Shown here piece by piece: positions 8,405-18,300 of a stretch of DNA of 64,000 bases (its first letter is position 1; the number at the start of each line of letters is the position of its first letter). Made by a program: the position numbers and the translations under genes. The notes under the pieces are model-generated. The model was not told where the DNA came from and ran no database searches. It saw only the letters and a program-made list of their open reading frames with translations. Location: contig NZ_JAKOGG010000002.1 of NCBI RefSeq assembly GCF_022321485.1, positions 124,001 to 188,000 on the forward strand, read 5' to 3'. This stretch comes from Shewanella electrica (lineage in GTDB: Bacteria > Pseudomonadota > Gammaproteobacteria > Enterobacterales > Shewanellaceae).

Positions 8405-8863
8405 TTACTTACAAGGGCCAAGATATTTTCCACTGCCAGTCATGGTGGTTTTCAAACTCAGGTTGTCTGAATATGACTCTATTTCTTGGGCGAATGTGAA
8501 TGTCTTTCCATTTAGATGAAATTCACCCACGGAATGTGTTGGTTGATTAGTATCCCTGCAATTTGATTCAAACGTCGCGTGATTTGCGTTGATTCGCTTA
8601 ATGTTCTTCGGGCAGTCGTCGCCGTCTTCATTATCCAAAAGATTAAATTTTATGAAACATGCTTTATTGGTGTACGTTGCGGGCTTCAAACTACCACCCT
8701 GTTCCAATATCTGCTTCATCTCGGGGGTGGCGTCTATTATTGTCCCCTCGCTTGTTGTGGTGAGCTCCCACAGGCCGGGAGTGAAATCGTAGTTTGCAGC
8801 GTATAGCTGGGTTGAGGTGAATATTAGTCCGGTTAAAAACAGTTTATATATTGAGTGTGGCAT
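8405..8863 (-). CDS. DUF3617 family periplasmic protein
   Basis: This 152-residue protein has a clear signal peptide (MPHSIYKLFLTGLIFTSTQLYA), so it should be exported to the periplasm. The mature protein begins with NYDFTPGLWELTTTSEG, which is the PGLWE signature of the DUF3617 family, and has four cysteines (KACF, DDCP, ESNC and GPCK) likely to form disulfides. The function of the family is unknown. It is a monocistronic minus-strand gene, convergent with the exporter. Confidence 0.8.
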   Translation of the reverse strand: MPHSIYKLFLTGLIFTSTQLYAANYDFTPGLWELTTTSEGTIIDATPEMKQILEQGGSLKPATYTNKACFIKFNLLDNEDGDDCPKNIKRINANHATFESNCRDTNQPTHSVGEFHLNGKTFTFAQEIESYSDNLSLKTTMTGSGKYLGPCK

Positions 8864-9221
8864 TGTTCATCCCTGTTAACTTTATGCGACGGCTTTAGAT
8901 TGTATGGTTTGTAAGCAACTGTCAATCAGCAGTAAAAATGGCCAAGTGTTAGCTGCTTAGATTGATGGGGCATGAGGCGTTGGTCACCTCTCAGTTGGAT
9001 TAAAGCAGATGTCAGGTCATCTTTTAGTGGTGGCCTTTTTCATTTGTAAGGTATGCAGCGCTGCTGGCGGGTATTTAACGCCGTTTCCCCTCGGCCTAAA
9101 CAGCATATCGCAAGAGCAAAATGCCCCTAGTTATTTCAGCTTGGCAAATTGGACGCTAATGCTGCTGCCAACTATATTTTAACCAGTTGTTTTTGGCGTC
9201 ATCGACATTCGGGTTCACGCT
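8864..9221. other. Divergent intergenic region
   Basis: This 358-bp stretch lies between the minus-strand DUF3617 gene and the plus-strand HD-GYP regulator and must hold both promoters. I see no ORF, RNA gene or clear binding site in it. Confidence 0.4.
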
Positions 9222-10787
9222 ATGCCTAATCCTTTATTTTCAAAGAAAACTGCAGCTGTTACTCCAACTCCTCATGATGCGGCGGCGCGTCTTGATGATG
9301 CGTTTTCACCATGGAAGGTAGCGCTGATTGACGATGAGGATGATGTTATTTCGATCTCTGAGATGGTGCTCAAGCGCGTGTTGGTGGATAGCCGACCATT
9401 ACAGTTTTTAAAAGCCAATTCGGCCAAGGAAGCTAAGCTGCTGTTTGAGCAACATGCCGACATTGCCCTCGCATTGGTGGATGTGGTGATGGAGGATGAT
9501 CACGCTGGGCTCGATCTGGTTAAGTGGATCCGCGAAAGCAATAAAAATACCACCACACGCTTGGTGCTACGCACTGGACAACCGGGAGAAGCGCCCGAGG
9601 AAGATGTCATTCGTGATTATGATATCAATGACTACAAGAACAAAGCAGAGCTAAATTCTACTCGCTTGAAAACCACAATATACGCAGCGATTCGCTCCTA
9701 CCGCGACATTATCGAGGTCGCGCAGGGACAAAAAGGGCTGGAAGATGTGGTAAGCGCGACCACGCGAGTGTTGCAAGCGCGCAATAGCGAGGCGTTCTGT
9801 GCACAAGTGCTTAAAGAGGTGAAAGCGTTACTTGGGCAAACATCAATGTCTTTTTATCTGCACTATCAGCTAGTGAATGCACTGGGTAACCGCGAGCGGA
9901 TTTTGCTGTCGTATGACGGTAGCCACTACGATAGCGATACCACCTTTGAGCGCGAGATCTTTCCGCAAGCTATTCGTGAGCAGGCCAATCAAGCGCTGGA
10001 TAACAAACTCAATGTGGTAACCGATGGGCTATTTTGTAATTTCACGCAGCTCTCTGAGAGCAGTGAGAGCACCACCTTGGTGACGTTACACGGCCATGTA
10101 TCACCGTTGACGCAACGTTTGTTGAATGTATTGCTCACTAAAGTTTCCATCATTTTTGAAAACTTGACCCGCCGTGAAGATATTGAACGCACCCAACAAG
10201 AACTGATGTGTGTGCTGGGGGAGGCCATAGAAAAACGCAGTAAAGAGACCGGTTCGCACGTGCGGCGCGTGTCGTTGATCTGTGAGTTTTTGGCGCAGCG
10301 GCTCGGTTTAGATGACAGCTTTGTGCAGCTGATTAAGCACGCCACACCGATGCATGATATTGGTAAGATTGCGATTCCCGAAAGCATTCTGCACAAACCC
10401 GGCAAATTAGATCCGCAAGAGTGGGAAATCATGAAAACCCACGCTCAAGTGGGGTTTGATTTGCTGTGCCACTCCAAACGCGCCTTGCCGCAAGTCGGCG
10501 CACGCATTGCGTTATATCACCATGAAAAATGGGACGGCTCTGGTTATCCCTCAGGCTTGAAAGGTGAAGATATTCCGGTGGAAGGGCGCATTATGGCAGT
10601 AGCAGACGTTATTGATGCCTTAGCGGCACGTCGTTCATACAAAGAGCCTTGGCCGACCGAGCGTATTATCAGTTTGCTCAACGAGGAACGCGGCAAGCAT
10701 TTTGACCCACAACTGTGCGATTTAGCGCTCGCCAACTTTGAAAACATCATGGCGTTGCGCGCTATCTATCCCGATGATGACGATTAA
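9222..10787 (+). CDS. Response regulator with DUF3369 and HD-GYP domains, c-di-GMP phosphodiesterase
   Basis: A 521-residue cytoplasmic protein in three parts. Residues 32-155 form a receiver domain with acidic residues at 37-41 and phosphoacceptor Asp87 (ALVDVVM). Residues 160-315 correspond to the DUF3369 sensory region. The last part is an HD-GYP domain with MHDIGKIAIP near 377, HHEKWDGSGYP near 436 and ADVIDALAARRSYK. The metal ligands and the GYP triplet are intact, so hydrolysis of cyclic di-GMP is expected. Phosphorylation by a sensor kinase should control it. The convergent PAS histidine kinase at 10855-12468 is the obvious candidate partner. A terminator hairpin separates the two genes. 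Confidence 0.92.
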   Translation: MPNPLFSKKTAAVTPTPHDAAARLDDAFSPWKVALIDDEDDVISISEMVLKRVLVDSRPLQFLKANSAKEAKLLFEQHADIALALVDVVMEDDHAGLDLVKWIRESNKNTTTRLVLRTGQPGEAPEEDVIRDYDINDYKNKAELNSTRLKTTIYAAIRSYRDIIEVAQGQKGLEDVVSATTRVLQARNSEAFCAQVLKEVKALLGQTSMSFYLHYQLVNALGNRERILLSYDGSHYDSDTTFEREIFPQAIREQANQALDNKLNVVTDGLFCNFTQLSESSESTTLVTLHGHVSPLTQRLLNVLLTKVSIIFENLTRREDIERTQQELMCVLGEAIEKRSKETGSHVRRVSLICEFLAQRLGLDDSFVQLIKHATPMHDIGKIAIPESILHKPGKLDPQEWEIMKTHAQVGFDLLCHSKRALPQVGARIALYHHEKWDGSGYPSGLKGEDIPVEGRIMAVADVIDALAARRSYKEPWPTERIISLLNEERGKHFDPQLCDLALANFENIMALRAIYPDDDD

Positions 10788-10814
10788 CCCTTCATCCGTC
10801 GGCGTAACCAACAG

Positions 10815-10840
10815 AGGCAACCATAGGCGTTGCCTTTGTT
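10815..10840. terminator. Terminator between convergent two-component genes
   Basis: A seven-base stem (AGGCAAC / GTTGCCT, loop CATAGGC) is followed by a T-rich run on the plus strand, downstream of the HD-GYP gene. Confidence 0.75.
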
Positions 10841-10854
10841 TTTGGCGTAGAGGC

Positions 10855-12468
10855 TTACAGCCGTTGCTTCACGTTAAACTCGATAATAAATTGCACCCCG
10901 GCGTTTACCTCACTGAGGCACGTTATCGAGCCGCCCAGCGCGTTGGTGATGATATTGTAGGTAACGTTGAGCCCAAGGCCTGTGCCACCATTGGCACGGT
11001 TGGTGGTAAAAAATGGGTCAAATATTTTGGGGAGATTTGCTTTGCTGATGCCTTTGCCGTCATCTTGGTAGCTTAGTTGAAATCGCGTCGCGCTCTGTTC
11101 AGTTATCGAAATCGCAATATGGCCGCTTTTATTGTCGCTGAATCCGTGAACCACGGAATTAACAATCAGATTGGTGAGTACTTGGGAAAGCAGTTCTGGC
11201 TGGGTAACAACATGGTAATTATTAGCACAATTTAAACTGATGCTCGCGTTTGCTTTGTGGGTTATTGACCCCAAAATAAAGATCACTTCCTCGACGTAAT
11301 CTTTTAAATTGATTGCTTTTTCTTCTTCACTTGTTTGCCCAACGGCAATTTTTTTAAAACTTCTGATGAGGTGGGCGGTGCGTTCTAGGTTTTTATTCAC
11401 TATGACGGACAGCGTATCGGCGCTATTGATGAACTCTTCAAAATGTGTTTCATCCAATGCCCCCTGTTGATAGCTTTTACGAATGGCTGCCGTCTCTTCA
11501 ATGAGCTGCGTGATGCCAGTTAAACTGACACCCACCGGCGTATTAATTTCGTGTGCAACACCGGCCACCAACAGATTTAAACTCGCCATTTTGTCCAGCA
11601 GTTGGTCTCGCGCCTCTTTTAACTCTGCCACCGTATTTCTAAGGCTGTTATTTGAGCGGTCTAACTCGGCATTGCGTTGATGGAGTTGCAGTTCAAGTTG
11701 TTTTTTCTCGGAAATATCACGCATGATCGCGTAAATACAGACAACGTTATTTAACACCACTTTGGTTAAGATCACTTCGGTCCAAAAAACGCGGTTGTCA
11801 GATTTTTTATGTAACCACTCGAACTGAATGCTGCCTTGCGCGATACACGTCTGAATCAGCTCGTTGGCCTTCTCTTGCGAAGTTCGGCCATCAAATTGAA
11901 ACTCAGGCGAAACGTCTTTCGGGTGCAGTCCGGTAATATCCTGTTTTGTTGCATAACCGAACATGTTTAAAAATGCTTTATTACAGTCGATATAACGTTG
12001 GCCGTCATAAATGCTCAGGCTGTCTTTAGACTCATTAAACAGGGTTTCAAACAGCTCTTTCTGCTCGGCCAGTTTCAGTTCTAGGTCTTTTTTCTCGCTA
12101 ATGTCGTGCCAGTTGGTATGTATTAATACTTCCTCATTGAGCGTCATCTTGGTGATGATCACCTCACACCAAAATGGCGTGCCATCGCTTTTGGTGTGGA
12201 TCCATTCAAACCGGACGCTACCTTCTATTTGGCAGCGATTGATCATCTCCTGCGCCTTCTCCACTGAACGTCGGCCGTCAGGCTGAAATTCCGGTGAAAA
12301 ATCAATTGGGCCAAGGCCGATGAATTCCGCTTTCGTTGTTAAACTGACCAACTCCAATATGGACTGGTTGCAATCAATAAAAATGCCGTCTTTGAATATC
12401 GCTAAACCATCCTTGGAATGCTGAAAAACGGTCTCAAGGCCATAATCTTGCTTGTTGGTTGGTTTCAT
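10855..12468 (-). CDS. Soluble PAS-PAS sensor histidine kinase
   Basis: Two PAS domains with PAC-like ends (NWHDISEKK and AIMRDISEKK) occupy about residues 10-130 and 135-255. A short coiled coil (LELQLHQRNAELDRSNNSLR) and the kinase core follow. The H-box is VAGVAHEINTPVG with the phosphorylated His near 306. The ATPase domain shows NLIVNSVVHGF (N box), DDGKGIS (G1), FDPFFTTNR (F box) and GGTGLGLNV (G2). No transmembrane segment is present, so it senses a cytoplasmic signal. The two PAS repeats are similar to each other (FSPEFQPDGRRS and VSPEFQFDGRTS), suggesting an internal duplication. I chose ATG at 12468; an in-frame start at 12531 would add 21 residues, and no Shine-Dalgarno sequence decides between them. 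Confidence 0.9.
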   Translation of the reverse strand: MKPTNKQDYGLETVFQHSKDGLAIFKDGIFIDCNQSILELVSLTTKAEFIGLGPIDFSPEFQPDGRRSVEKAQEMINRCQIEGSVRFEWIHTKSDGTPFWCEVIITKMTLNEEVLIHTNWHDISEKKDLELKLAEQKELFETLFNESKDSLSIYDGQRYIDCNKAFLNMFGYATKQDITGLHPKDVSPEFQFDGRTSQEKANELIQTCIAQGSIQFEWLHKKSDNRVFWTEVILTKVVLNNVVCIYAIMRDISEKKQLELQLHQRNAELDRSNNSLRNTVAELKEARDQLLDKMASLNLLVAGVAHEINTPVGVSLTGITQLIEETAAIRKSYQQGALDETHFEEFINSADTLSVIVNKNLERTAHLIRSFKKIAVGQTSEEEKAINLKDYVEEVIFILGSITHKANASISLNCANNYHVVTQPELLSQVLTNLIVNSVVHGFSDNKSGHIAISITEQSATRFQLSYQDDGKGISKANLPKIFDPFFTTNRANGGTGLGLNVTYNIITNALGGSITCLSEVNAGVQFIIEFNVKQRL

Positions 12469-12541
12469 CGTTACGTCAAATCCGCATGCGCGCCCTGTAA
12501 TCAAACTAGCAAATAACGCAGATAATGCCACTGAGAAAGGT

Positions 12542-12597
12542 TAAGCCATAAGCCGTAAGCTATAAGCTATAAGCTATAAGCGGTAAGTTGTAAGCAA
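12542..12597. repeat. Heptanucleotide tandem array 1 (TAAGCNN, 8 units)
   Basis: Eight consecutive 7-bp units fit TAAGCNN with one mismatch (TAAGTTG); the central three are identical (TAAGCTA). The array starts just upstream of the kinase gene. A change in unit number would shift promoter spacing. Confidence 0.9.
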
Positions 12598-12617
12598 AGG
12601 CAAAAGCAGTAGGCTGC

Positions 12618-12715
12618 ACCCGCAACCCGCAACCCGCAACCCGCAACCCGCAACTCGAAACTCGAAACTCGAAACTCGAAACTCGAAACCCGAAACCCGA
12701 GACTCACAACTCGTA
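12618..12715. repeat. Heptanucleotide tandem array 2 (ACYCGNA, 14 units)
   Basis: Fourteen consecutive 7-bp units: five ACCCGCA, five ACTCGAA, then ACCCGAA, ACCCGAG, ACTCACA and ACTCGTA. The array has the same period as array 1, 20 bp away, but a different sequence. Its homogeneous blocks point to slippage or unequal exchange. Confidence 0.93.
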
Positions 12716-12735
12716 CGCCCATCTCATTCTTGTGT

Positions 12736-12756
12736 AAATGAAATTGACTCTCATTT
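12736..12756. promoter_or_regulatory. Candidate Fur box
   Basis: AAATGAAATTGACTCTCATTT has the dyad AAATGA...TCATTT typical of Fur sites and lies about 55 bp before the TonB receptor start. Repression by iron-loaded Fur is inferred. Confidence 0.55.
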
Positions 12757-12808
12757 GCAACAAATGTAAAACGGCGGTTTTGTATCGTAAAGACCAACCC
12801 AGCTTCGG

Positions 12809-14902
12809 ATGGAAATCATGACAACTACCGCCAACAACGCCGCAGTATTATCACTGGCTATGCTGACAAGTACATGGGCGATGGCAGAAACGCCACCACC
12901 GCCAAGCCAAGATGAGCAAAATATCGAAACTATCTATGTTTATGGTGAACCAGATAAAACCAAAGCCGCCACTAAGCTGAATTTGTCAGCGTTGGAAACA
13001 CCGCAAATGGTCACGGTGATTTCGCGGGATCAGATTGATGACTTTTCACTGCGCGAAGTCAATCAGTTGCTGAACTATGTACCCGGTGTCACCGTCGAGC
13101 AGGTGGAAACTGGCCGAACGTATTACACCGCCCGCGGCTTTGACATTGTGAATTTTCAATTCGATGGTGTTGGTGTGCCGTTCTCCTACGGTTTGACGCA
13201 AGGGCATGACGACGCCGCTATCTATGAGCAGGTCGAAGTCGTCAAGGGCGCGACAGGTTTAATTACTGGCCTCGCCAACCCATCCGCCACCATTAACTAT
13301 GTGCGTAAACGGCCAACCAGCGATACCAAAGCAGCGGTGTCAGCATCAGCAGGCAGTTGGAATCAATATCGTGTGGATGCCGATGTCTCAGGCGCCATTA
13401 TTGACGACCGACTCAATGGCCGTGTGGTGCTTGCCAAAGAGGATGGCGATTCTTATCTGGACCGTTTTGGCAAAGAACTCACGGTATTTTACGGTGTGCT
13501 GAGCGGATATCTCACCGATACCACCCAGTTGACCGTAGGACACAGCATCAACGACAACCACGATGATGCGAATTCGTCCGGTGCATTGCCGCTGTTTTAT
13601 AGCGATGGTTCACTGACCGATTACGATGCGTCAAGCAACACCGCGCCGAAATGGGCGGATCAAGATGTGAAGCAAAGCCGCACCTTTGTCGAGCTAGAGC
13701 AACAAGTGGGTTATGACTGGGTGGCTAAAGCTATCTACAGCCACAATGTGCAAGATAAAGCGTGGAAGTCACTTTATCTGTCTGGCTCGCCTGAACCGAT
13801 CACTGAAACCGGATTATTAGCGCAAGCCAGTTTGTACCAAGCAAAGGATAAAGAGGACATCTTCGACCTGTTCCTCAGTGGGACCTTTTCGCTCTGGGGT
13901 CAACAACATGACTTAGTGGTGGGTTTCAATCATGCCGAAATCGACCTGACCGGACGTTCGGTATATTCCAGTGCATGGAACTATGCGCCAATTGGTGGCG
14001 ACTGGGCGGCAGGTAACACCGCCGAGCCAGATTTTGATATTTACGATGCGGCGACACAATCGACCGATATCCACCAGAAACAGGATTCGTTTTACCTTTC
14101 TACGCGGATTAAATTCACTGATGATTTGGCCTTGGTCGCAGGCGCCAGAACGGTGGATATCAAGCAAGATGGGATCAGCTATGGCGCGCCGCAAGATGTC
14201 GATGAAAGTGAAACCGTGCCTTACGTTGGCCTGACGTATGAAGTGTTTGATGGCACGGTGCTTTACGGCAGTTACAGTGAAGTGTTCACGCCTCAATCTT
14301 GGGTTAACGACAACTTAGCGCCACTTGGTTCGGTACGTGGTGAAAGCTCCGAAGTGGGCGTGAAACAAGAAGTGTTTGGCGGTAAAGCGATCGTCACCTT
14401 AGCGCTGTTCAAATCATCGCAGGATAACTTTGGTGAGTGGGTCAGCCGCGATGTGACGTCTGGACTTAACATCTACCGCGGTGTGTCACTCGATAGTGAT
14501 GGCTTTGAGTTGGAGCTGGTGGGCGAAGTGTTACCCGGCTTAAATATCAGTGCCGGTTACACCCAAGTCAAAGTGGAAGATGAAAACGGCGCGGATACTC
14601 GTCGCTTTATTCCCACGCAGCAATTCAAGCTGGCTACCGCGTATAACGTGCCGGTGGTCGATGGGCTGCGCGTTGGTGCGGGCATTAATTGGCAAAATGA
14701 AATCTACTATGGTGACAGTGAAGTGCAGGGCGCATACGCGCTAGTGGATCTGTTTGCCAGTTATCAACTGACACCAAATCTTAAATTGGCGTTGAACCTC
14801 AACAACGTGGGTGATGAAAAATATCGCCTGAGCCCACAATGGGGCCAAGCCAACTTTGGTGCACCGCGTAATGTCATGGGCTCGATCACTTGGCGTTACT
14901 AA
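12809..14902 (+). CDS. TonB-dependent siderophore receptor (FhuE/FpvA-like)
   Basis: A 697-residue outer-membrane receptor. The signal peptide ends near AMAETPPPP. The plug domain (about 45-165) contains ALETPQMVTVISRDQI, LLNYVPGVTVEQ, YTARGFDIVNFQFDGV and the VEVVKGATGLITGLANPSATINYVRKRP segment (given here as VEVVKGATGL and NPSATINYVRKRP). This pattern is characteristic of hydroxamate and pyoverdine-type siderophore receptors. The barrel follows and ends in a terminal aromatic residue (ITWRY). ATG at 12809 and a second ATG at 12818 both open the frame; GATGGA before 12818 favours the second. The exact substrate cannot be read from sequence. A candidate Fur box upstream suggests induction under iron limitation. 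No siderophore biosynthesis gene is nearby, so it probably takes up foreign siderophores. Confidence 0.92.
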   Translation: MEIMTTTANNAAVLSLAMLTSTWAMAETPPPPSQDEQNIETIYVYGEPDKTKAATKLNLSALETPQMVTVISRDQIDDFSLREVNQLLNYVPGVTVEQVETGRTYYTARGFDIVNFQFDGVGVPFSYGLTQGHDDAAIYEQVEVVKGATGLITGLANPSATINYVRKRPTSDTKAAVSASAGSWNQYRVDADVSGAIIDDRLNGRVVLAKEDGDSYLDRFGKELTVFYGVLSGYLTDTTQLTVGHSINDNHDDANSSGALPLFYSDGSLTDYDASSNTAPKWADQDVKQSRTFVELEQQVGYDWVAKAIYSHNVQDKAWKSLYLSGSPEPITETGLLAQASLYQAKDKEDIFDLFLSGTFSLWGQQHDLVVGFNHAEIDLTGRSVYSSAWNYAPIGGDWAAGNTAEPDFDIYDAATQSTDIHQKQDSFYLSTRIKFTDDLALVAGARTVDIKQDGISYGAPQDVDESETVPYVGLTYEVFDGTVLYGSYSEVFTPQSWVNDNLAPLGSVRGESSEVGVKQEVFGGKAIVTLALFKSSQDNFGEWVSRDVTSGLNIYRGVSLDSDGFELELVGEVLPGLNISAGYTQVKVEDENGADTRRFIPTQQFKLATAYNVPVVDGLRVGAGINWQNEIYYGDSEVQGAYALVDLFASYQLTPNLKLALNLNNVGDEKYRLSPQWGQANFGAPRNVMGSITWRY

Positions 14903-14973
14903 GCTTTTATCTGCCGCAAGTGCTTTACTGCTAATCGCTGCGTCGCAGTGACTGTAGCAATATAAGAAACAGC

Positions 14974-15022
14974 AACAGCGCTAGGCATGGCTCATATCGA
15001 GTCGCCTAGCGCTGTTGTTTTA
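14974..15022. terminator. Strong terminator after the siderophore receptor
   Basis: A 13-bp perfect stem (AACAGCGCTAGGC / GCCTAGCGCTGTT) with a 17-base loop is followed by GTTTTA. The reverse strand also has a T-rich tail, so it can serve a convergent gene. Confidence 0.85.
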
Positions 15023-15175
15023 CCTACCGTTAATGCGTTGTTCCACACTCGGTGCCAGTAACGACTCAGTAAATTTAGCAATGAGCGGGCGGCCTTTTGG
15101 TTCTCGCTGCTGTGAATTAGCATCGGGCGGAATGGTCCTGAAATGAACTTTCTTCTTTCTGAGAAGGCGTGCCAT
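15020..15175 (-). pseudogene. Possible 3' remnant of a minus-strand gene
   Basis: A 51-codon minus-strand frame (MARLLRKKKVHF... ending KFTESLLAPSVEQRINGR) reads like the C-terminal end of a real protein. Its stop coincides with the strong terminator. There is no Shine-Dalgarno sequence at its ATG. The tail is reminiscent of LysR-type regulators, but I cannot assign it with confidence. It may be what is left of a gene whose 5' part was lost when the neighbouring STAND gene arrived. It could also be an accidental ORF. Confidence 0.3.
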
Positions 15176-15301
15176 TGTCATCTGGTTGACTTAAAAAAGA
15201 TAAGCCGACGAGAGAGATTTCACGTTGCTGATATATTTATGGTCACCAGTATTTGGTCTCTTACTTCCACTATGGGATAGTGTCTAAATTCAGCTCTTCT
15301 A

Positions 15302-15315
15302 CTAAAAGCTTTTAG
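15302..15315. promoter_or_regulatory. Perfect palindrome abutting the start of the STAND gene
   Basis: CTAAAAGCTTTTAG is a 14-bp perfect palindrome ending two bases before the ATG at 15318, where a ribosome-binding site would be. A second dyad, CACTAT-GGG-ATAGTG, lies at 15268-15282. No Shine-Dalgarno sequence is present. The site could be an operator or could occlude translation. Confidence 0.45.
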
Positions 15316-15317
15316 AT

Positions 15318-18300
15318 ATGAACGACGCCCCAGTGCCCCTTGAGAGGCGTTTCTCTCTGGCACCTAAATCAAATTCTGATGAAGAGAATTATTTTTCGTT
15401 GTTGGACAACGATTCTGCTGGTTGGCCTGAACTTGAGCAAGAGTTTCGGTGTGTCATATTAGCGGAAGCTGGCGCGGGTAAAACTTATGAGATGCAAAAT
15501 CGATCGCAATCAATCTTCGAAAGCGGTCGCTTTGCATTTTTCATTCGAATCGAAGATATCGAGGATGGATTTGAAAGCAGTTTTGAAGTGGGTTCATTTG
15601 AAGCGTTTCAAGAATGGCAAAATTCACAAGATGAAGCATGGTTTTTTCTTGATTCTGTGGATGAAGCCCGTCTGGAAAACCCTAAAAAATTTGAGAAAGC
15701 CATAAAATGTTTTTCCCGTTCTATAAAAAATTATTCCCAGCGGGCAAGGGTTTTTATCTCAAGTCGACCTTATTCTTGGCGCCCTAAATCCGATCTTAAG
15801 CTAGTCGAGCAGTACCTGCCTTTTAAAAAACAACAAGCAGAATGTCTTTCAGATCAAGCCTTGGAAGTCGAAAATTCATCCAATAGAAAAGATGAAGCAG
15901 AAAGTGCTGTTAAAGTTTTTGTCTTGGAACCATTAAAGGAAGCGGATATTCGATTATATGCGCAGGTAAGAAATGCTACGGAAGTAGACAAACTTATCGT
16001 AGACCTCCATCGAGCAAACTTAATGTCATTGGCTGCTCGTCCTTTTGACCTCGATGCAGTATTAGCTAAATGGCATTCGGATAAAGCGCTTGATGGGCGA
16101 CTGGAGCTATTAAAACACAATATTGAAATTCGACTATCAGAGCAGCATCCAGATCGTAAGCTGCTTCAGCCGCTGAGTAATGAGAAAGTACGTTACGGCG
16201 CGAGGTTGCTTGCCGCAGCAGTCATTTTAACTGGCAAGCCTGGAATTAGAATTCCCGATGCTATGAACGAAAGTGAAGGGATTGATGCAGCGGCTGTTTT
16301 ATCAGATTGGTCTCCCATTGAAATAAATGCATTACTAGAGCGTGGAATTTTTAACGATGTGCTATACGGAATGGTTCGCTTTAGACATCGTGATATCAGA
16401 GAGTTACTGGCCGCCGAATGGTTTTTTGAGTTTTTGAGCAAGAACAATGTTCATCACAGAATCGAGACGCTGTTTATTCGAGAGCAATATGGTGCGCGGC
16501 TATTAACTCCGCGACTGAGGTCTGTGCTTTCATGGCTACTCCTATTTGATAAAAATATTCGACAAAAAGCTTTAGCGATTGCTCCAGAAGTTGCTGTCGA
16601 TGGTGGTGATGCAGCACACCTGCCTTTAAACGAGAGGCAACGTTTATTAAACGATATCGTCACTAGAATTGTGGTGAATGAAGATGATCGCTCGGCCAGA
16701 GACAATAGTGCTATCGCCAGAATCGCGCAGCCAGATTTAACCGCCGATGTTCTTCAGCTTATCAATCAACATTACGACAATGATGATGCAATATTTTTTC
16801 TTGGTCGATTGGTTTGGCAAGGGGAAATGGCTGAATGTGTTCCCGTCCTCATGCATATTGCCGAGACACCTAACCGAGGGATATATGCGCGTATAGCGGC
16901 CACCCGCGCTGTTTTTACTTGTGGCACAGTTGAACAACAGTTTCAGGTCTTGCAGCGGTTAAATGAAGTTTCTTCTCAACTGCCTCGCCAGTTATTGGCG
17001 GAGATTTTAGAGGATGTGATTGCAAACTCTGCATCAGTAGCAGCACTACTGAAATTAATCCACAAATTAGAAAAATATGAGCAGTATGAAGCGGATGGTT
17101 TGATTCGGGCTTTTCATCATTTCATCGTTCGCTTACCTATAGGCGATTCTACAGATGAGCAAATGCCCCTGATGGATTTACATAAAGGGCTTTGCTTGTT
17201 GTTGACGGAACCACCGTTTTGCCACCAGCAATATAGTCGTATTTCTGAGACTCATGCGTTGTTTTTAGAGCACGCGATCCACGTTATCGAACGACTAATT
17301 AAGGTTCGTTCACAGTCGACTCTTACCCCAGCTTGTTTATCGTTGTTAGTACACTCGCCAAATGCTAATAGTTTTCGAGATAATTATTTTGATGAACGTA
17401 AATCAAACTTGAGTGAATTGGTTCCTACTTGGAAAGAATTGAACGATGCACTCTTTTGGTGTTGTGTAGAAGATGCAAGGGCTTACCATAGCGGTGGATA
17501 TCGCATTACTTCTATAGGGCAGGTAAGTTGGTCAGGCCACTTTTGGGCGTTTGATGGTGGTCGGTTTGATGACGTTGTTGGATTTATTGCATCCCGTGAT
17601 TTTATCGATGATCAGTTAGTAGCTTTATCACTCGCATATCAGTTGTATATTGATAACGATAAACCGACTGATTGGCTAAGTCATCTTCGGGCGGCAGTTG
17701 TAGGATATGCTGAACTAGAACAATACCTTAAAAACTCTTTAAACCCAGTGAAAACCGAGCAAGAGATCGAATGGGAAGAAGAGAATAAAAAGTGGAAACG
17801 AGTTCAAGATTTAAAACAGAAGCAAGAAGAAGTTAGTCGAGCCAAGTGGATAAAATATCTCAAATCCGACCCTAGTGTGCTCATCAATCCAATCGGCACA
17901 CAATCTGATGAGATAATCAACACTCATGTTCGGTTATTAAATGAAATCCTCAGTTCAGACATCCGTATGAGTCGCAGTGAAGGGGCTGATTGGCAAGCTT
18001 TGATACCTGATTTTGGCGAGGATGTTGCCAATGCTTATCGACAATCTGCAATAGCCTCTTGGCGAAATTTTTCTCCTAAGCTGAGTTCTGAAAGTGGCTA
18101 TTCGAATTCGATACCCTACGGATTAATTTTTGGTATGGTAGGGCTGGAAATTGAGTCGACGGAGAATAGTCAATTCCCGACTAATTTGAGTTCTGCTGAA
18201 GTTATTCATGCACTCAGATATATCGTCCATGAGTTTAATGGATTCCCTCGTTGGTTTGAAAAGCTCTATGGGGCTTTTCCAGATGAATGCCTGCATGCGG

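Noticed and set aside
8251-8499. 82-codon plus-strand ORF
   Set aside because: It runs antisense into the well-supported DUF3617 gene and through a hairpin; no ribosome-binding site.
12542-12715. CRISPR array
   Set aside because: The period is 7 bp with no spacers, so these are simple tandem repeats; no cas genes are nearby.
12567-12797. 76-codon minus-strand ORF with FRVSSFE-like repeats
   Set aside because: The repeats are a direct result of translating the 7-bp tandem array; there is no independent sign of coding.
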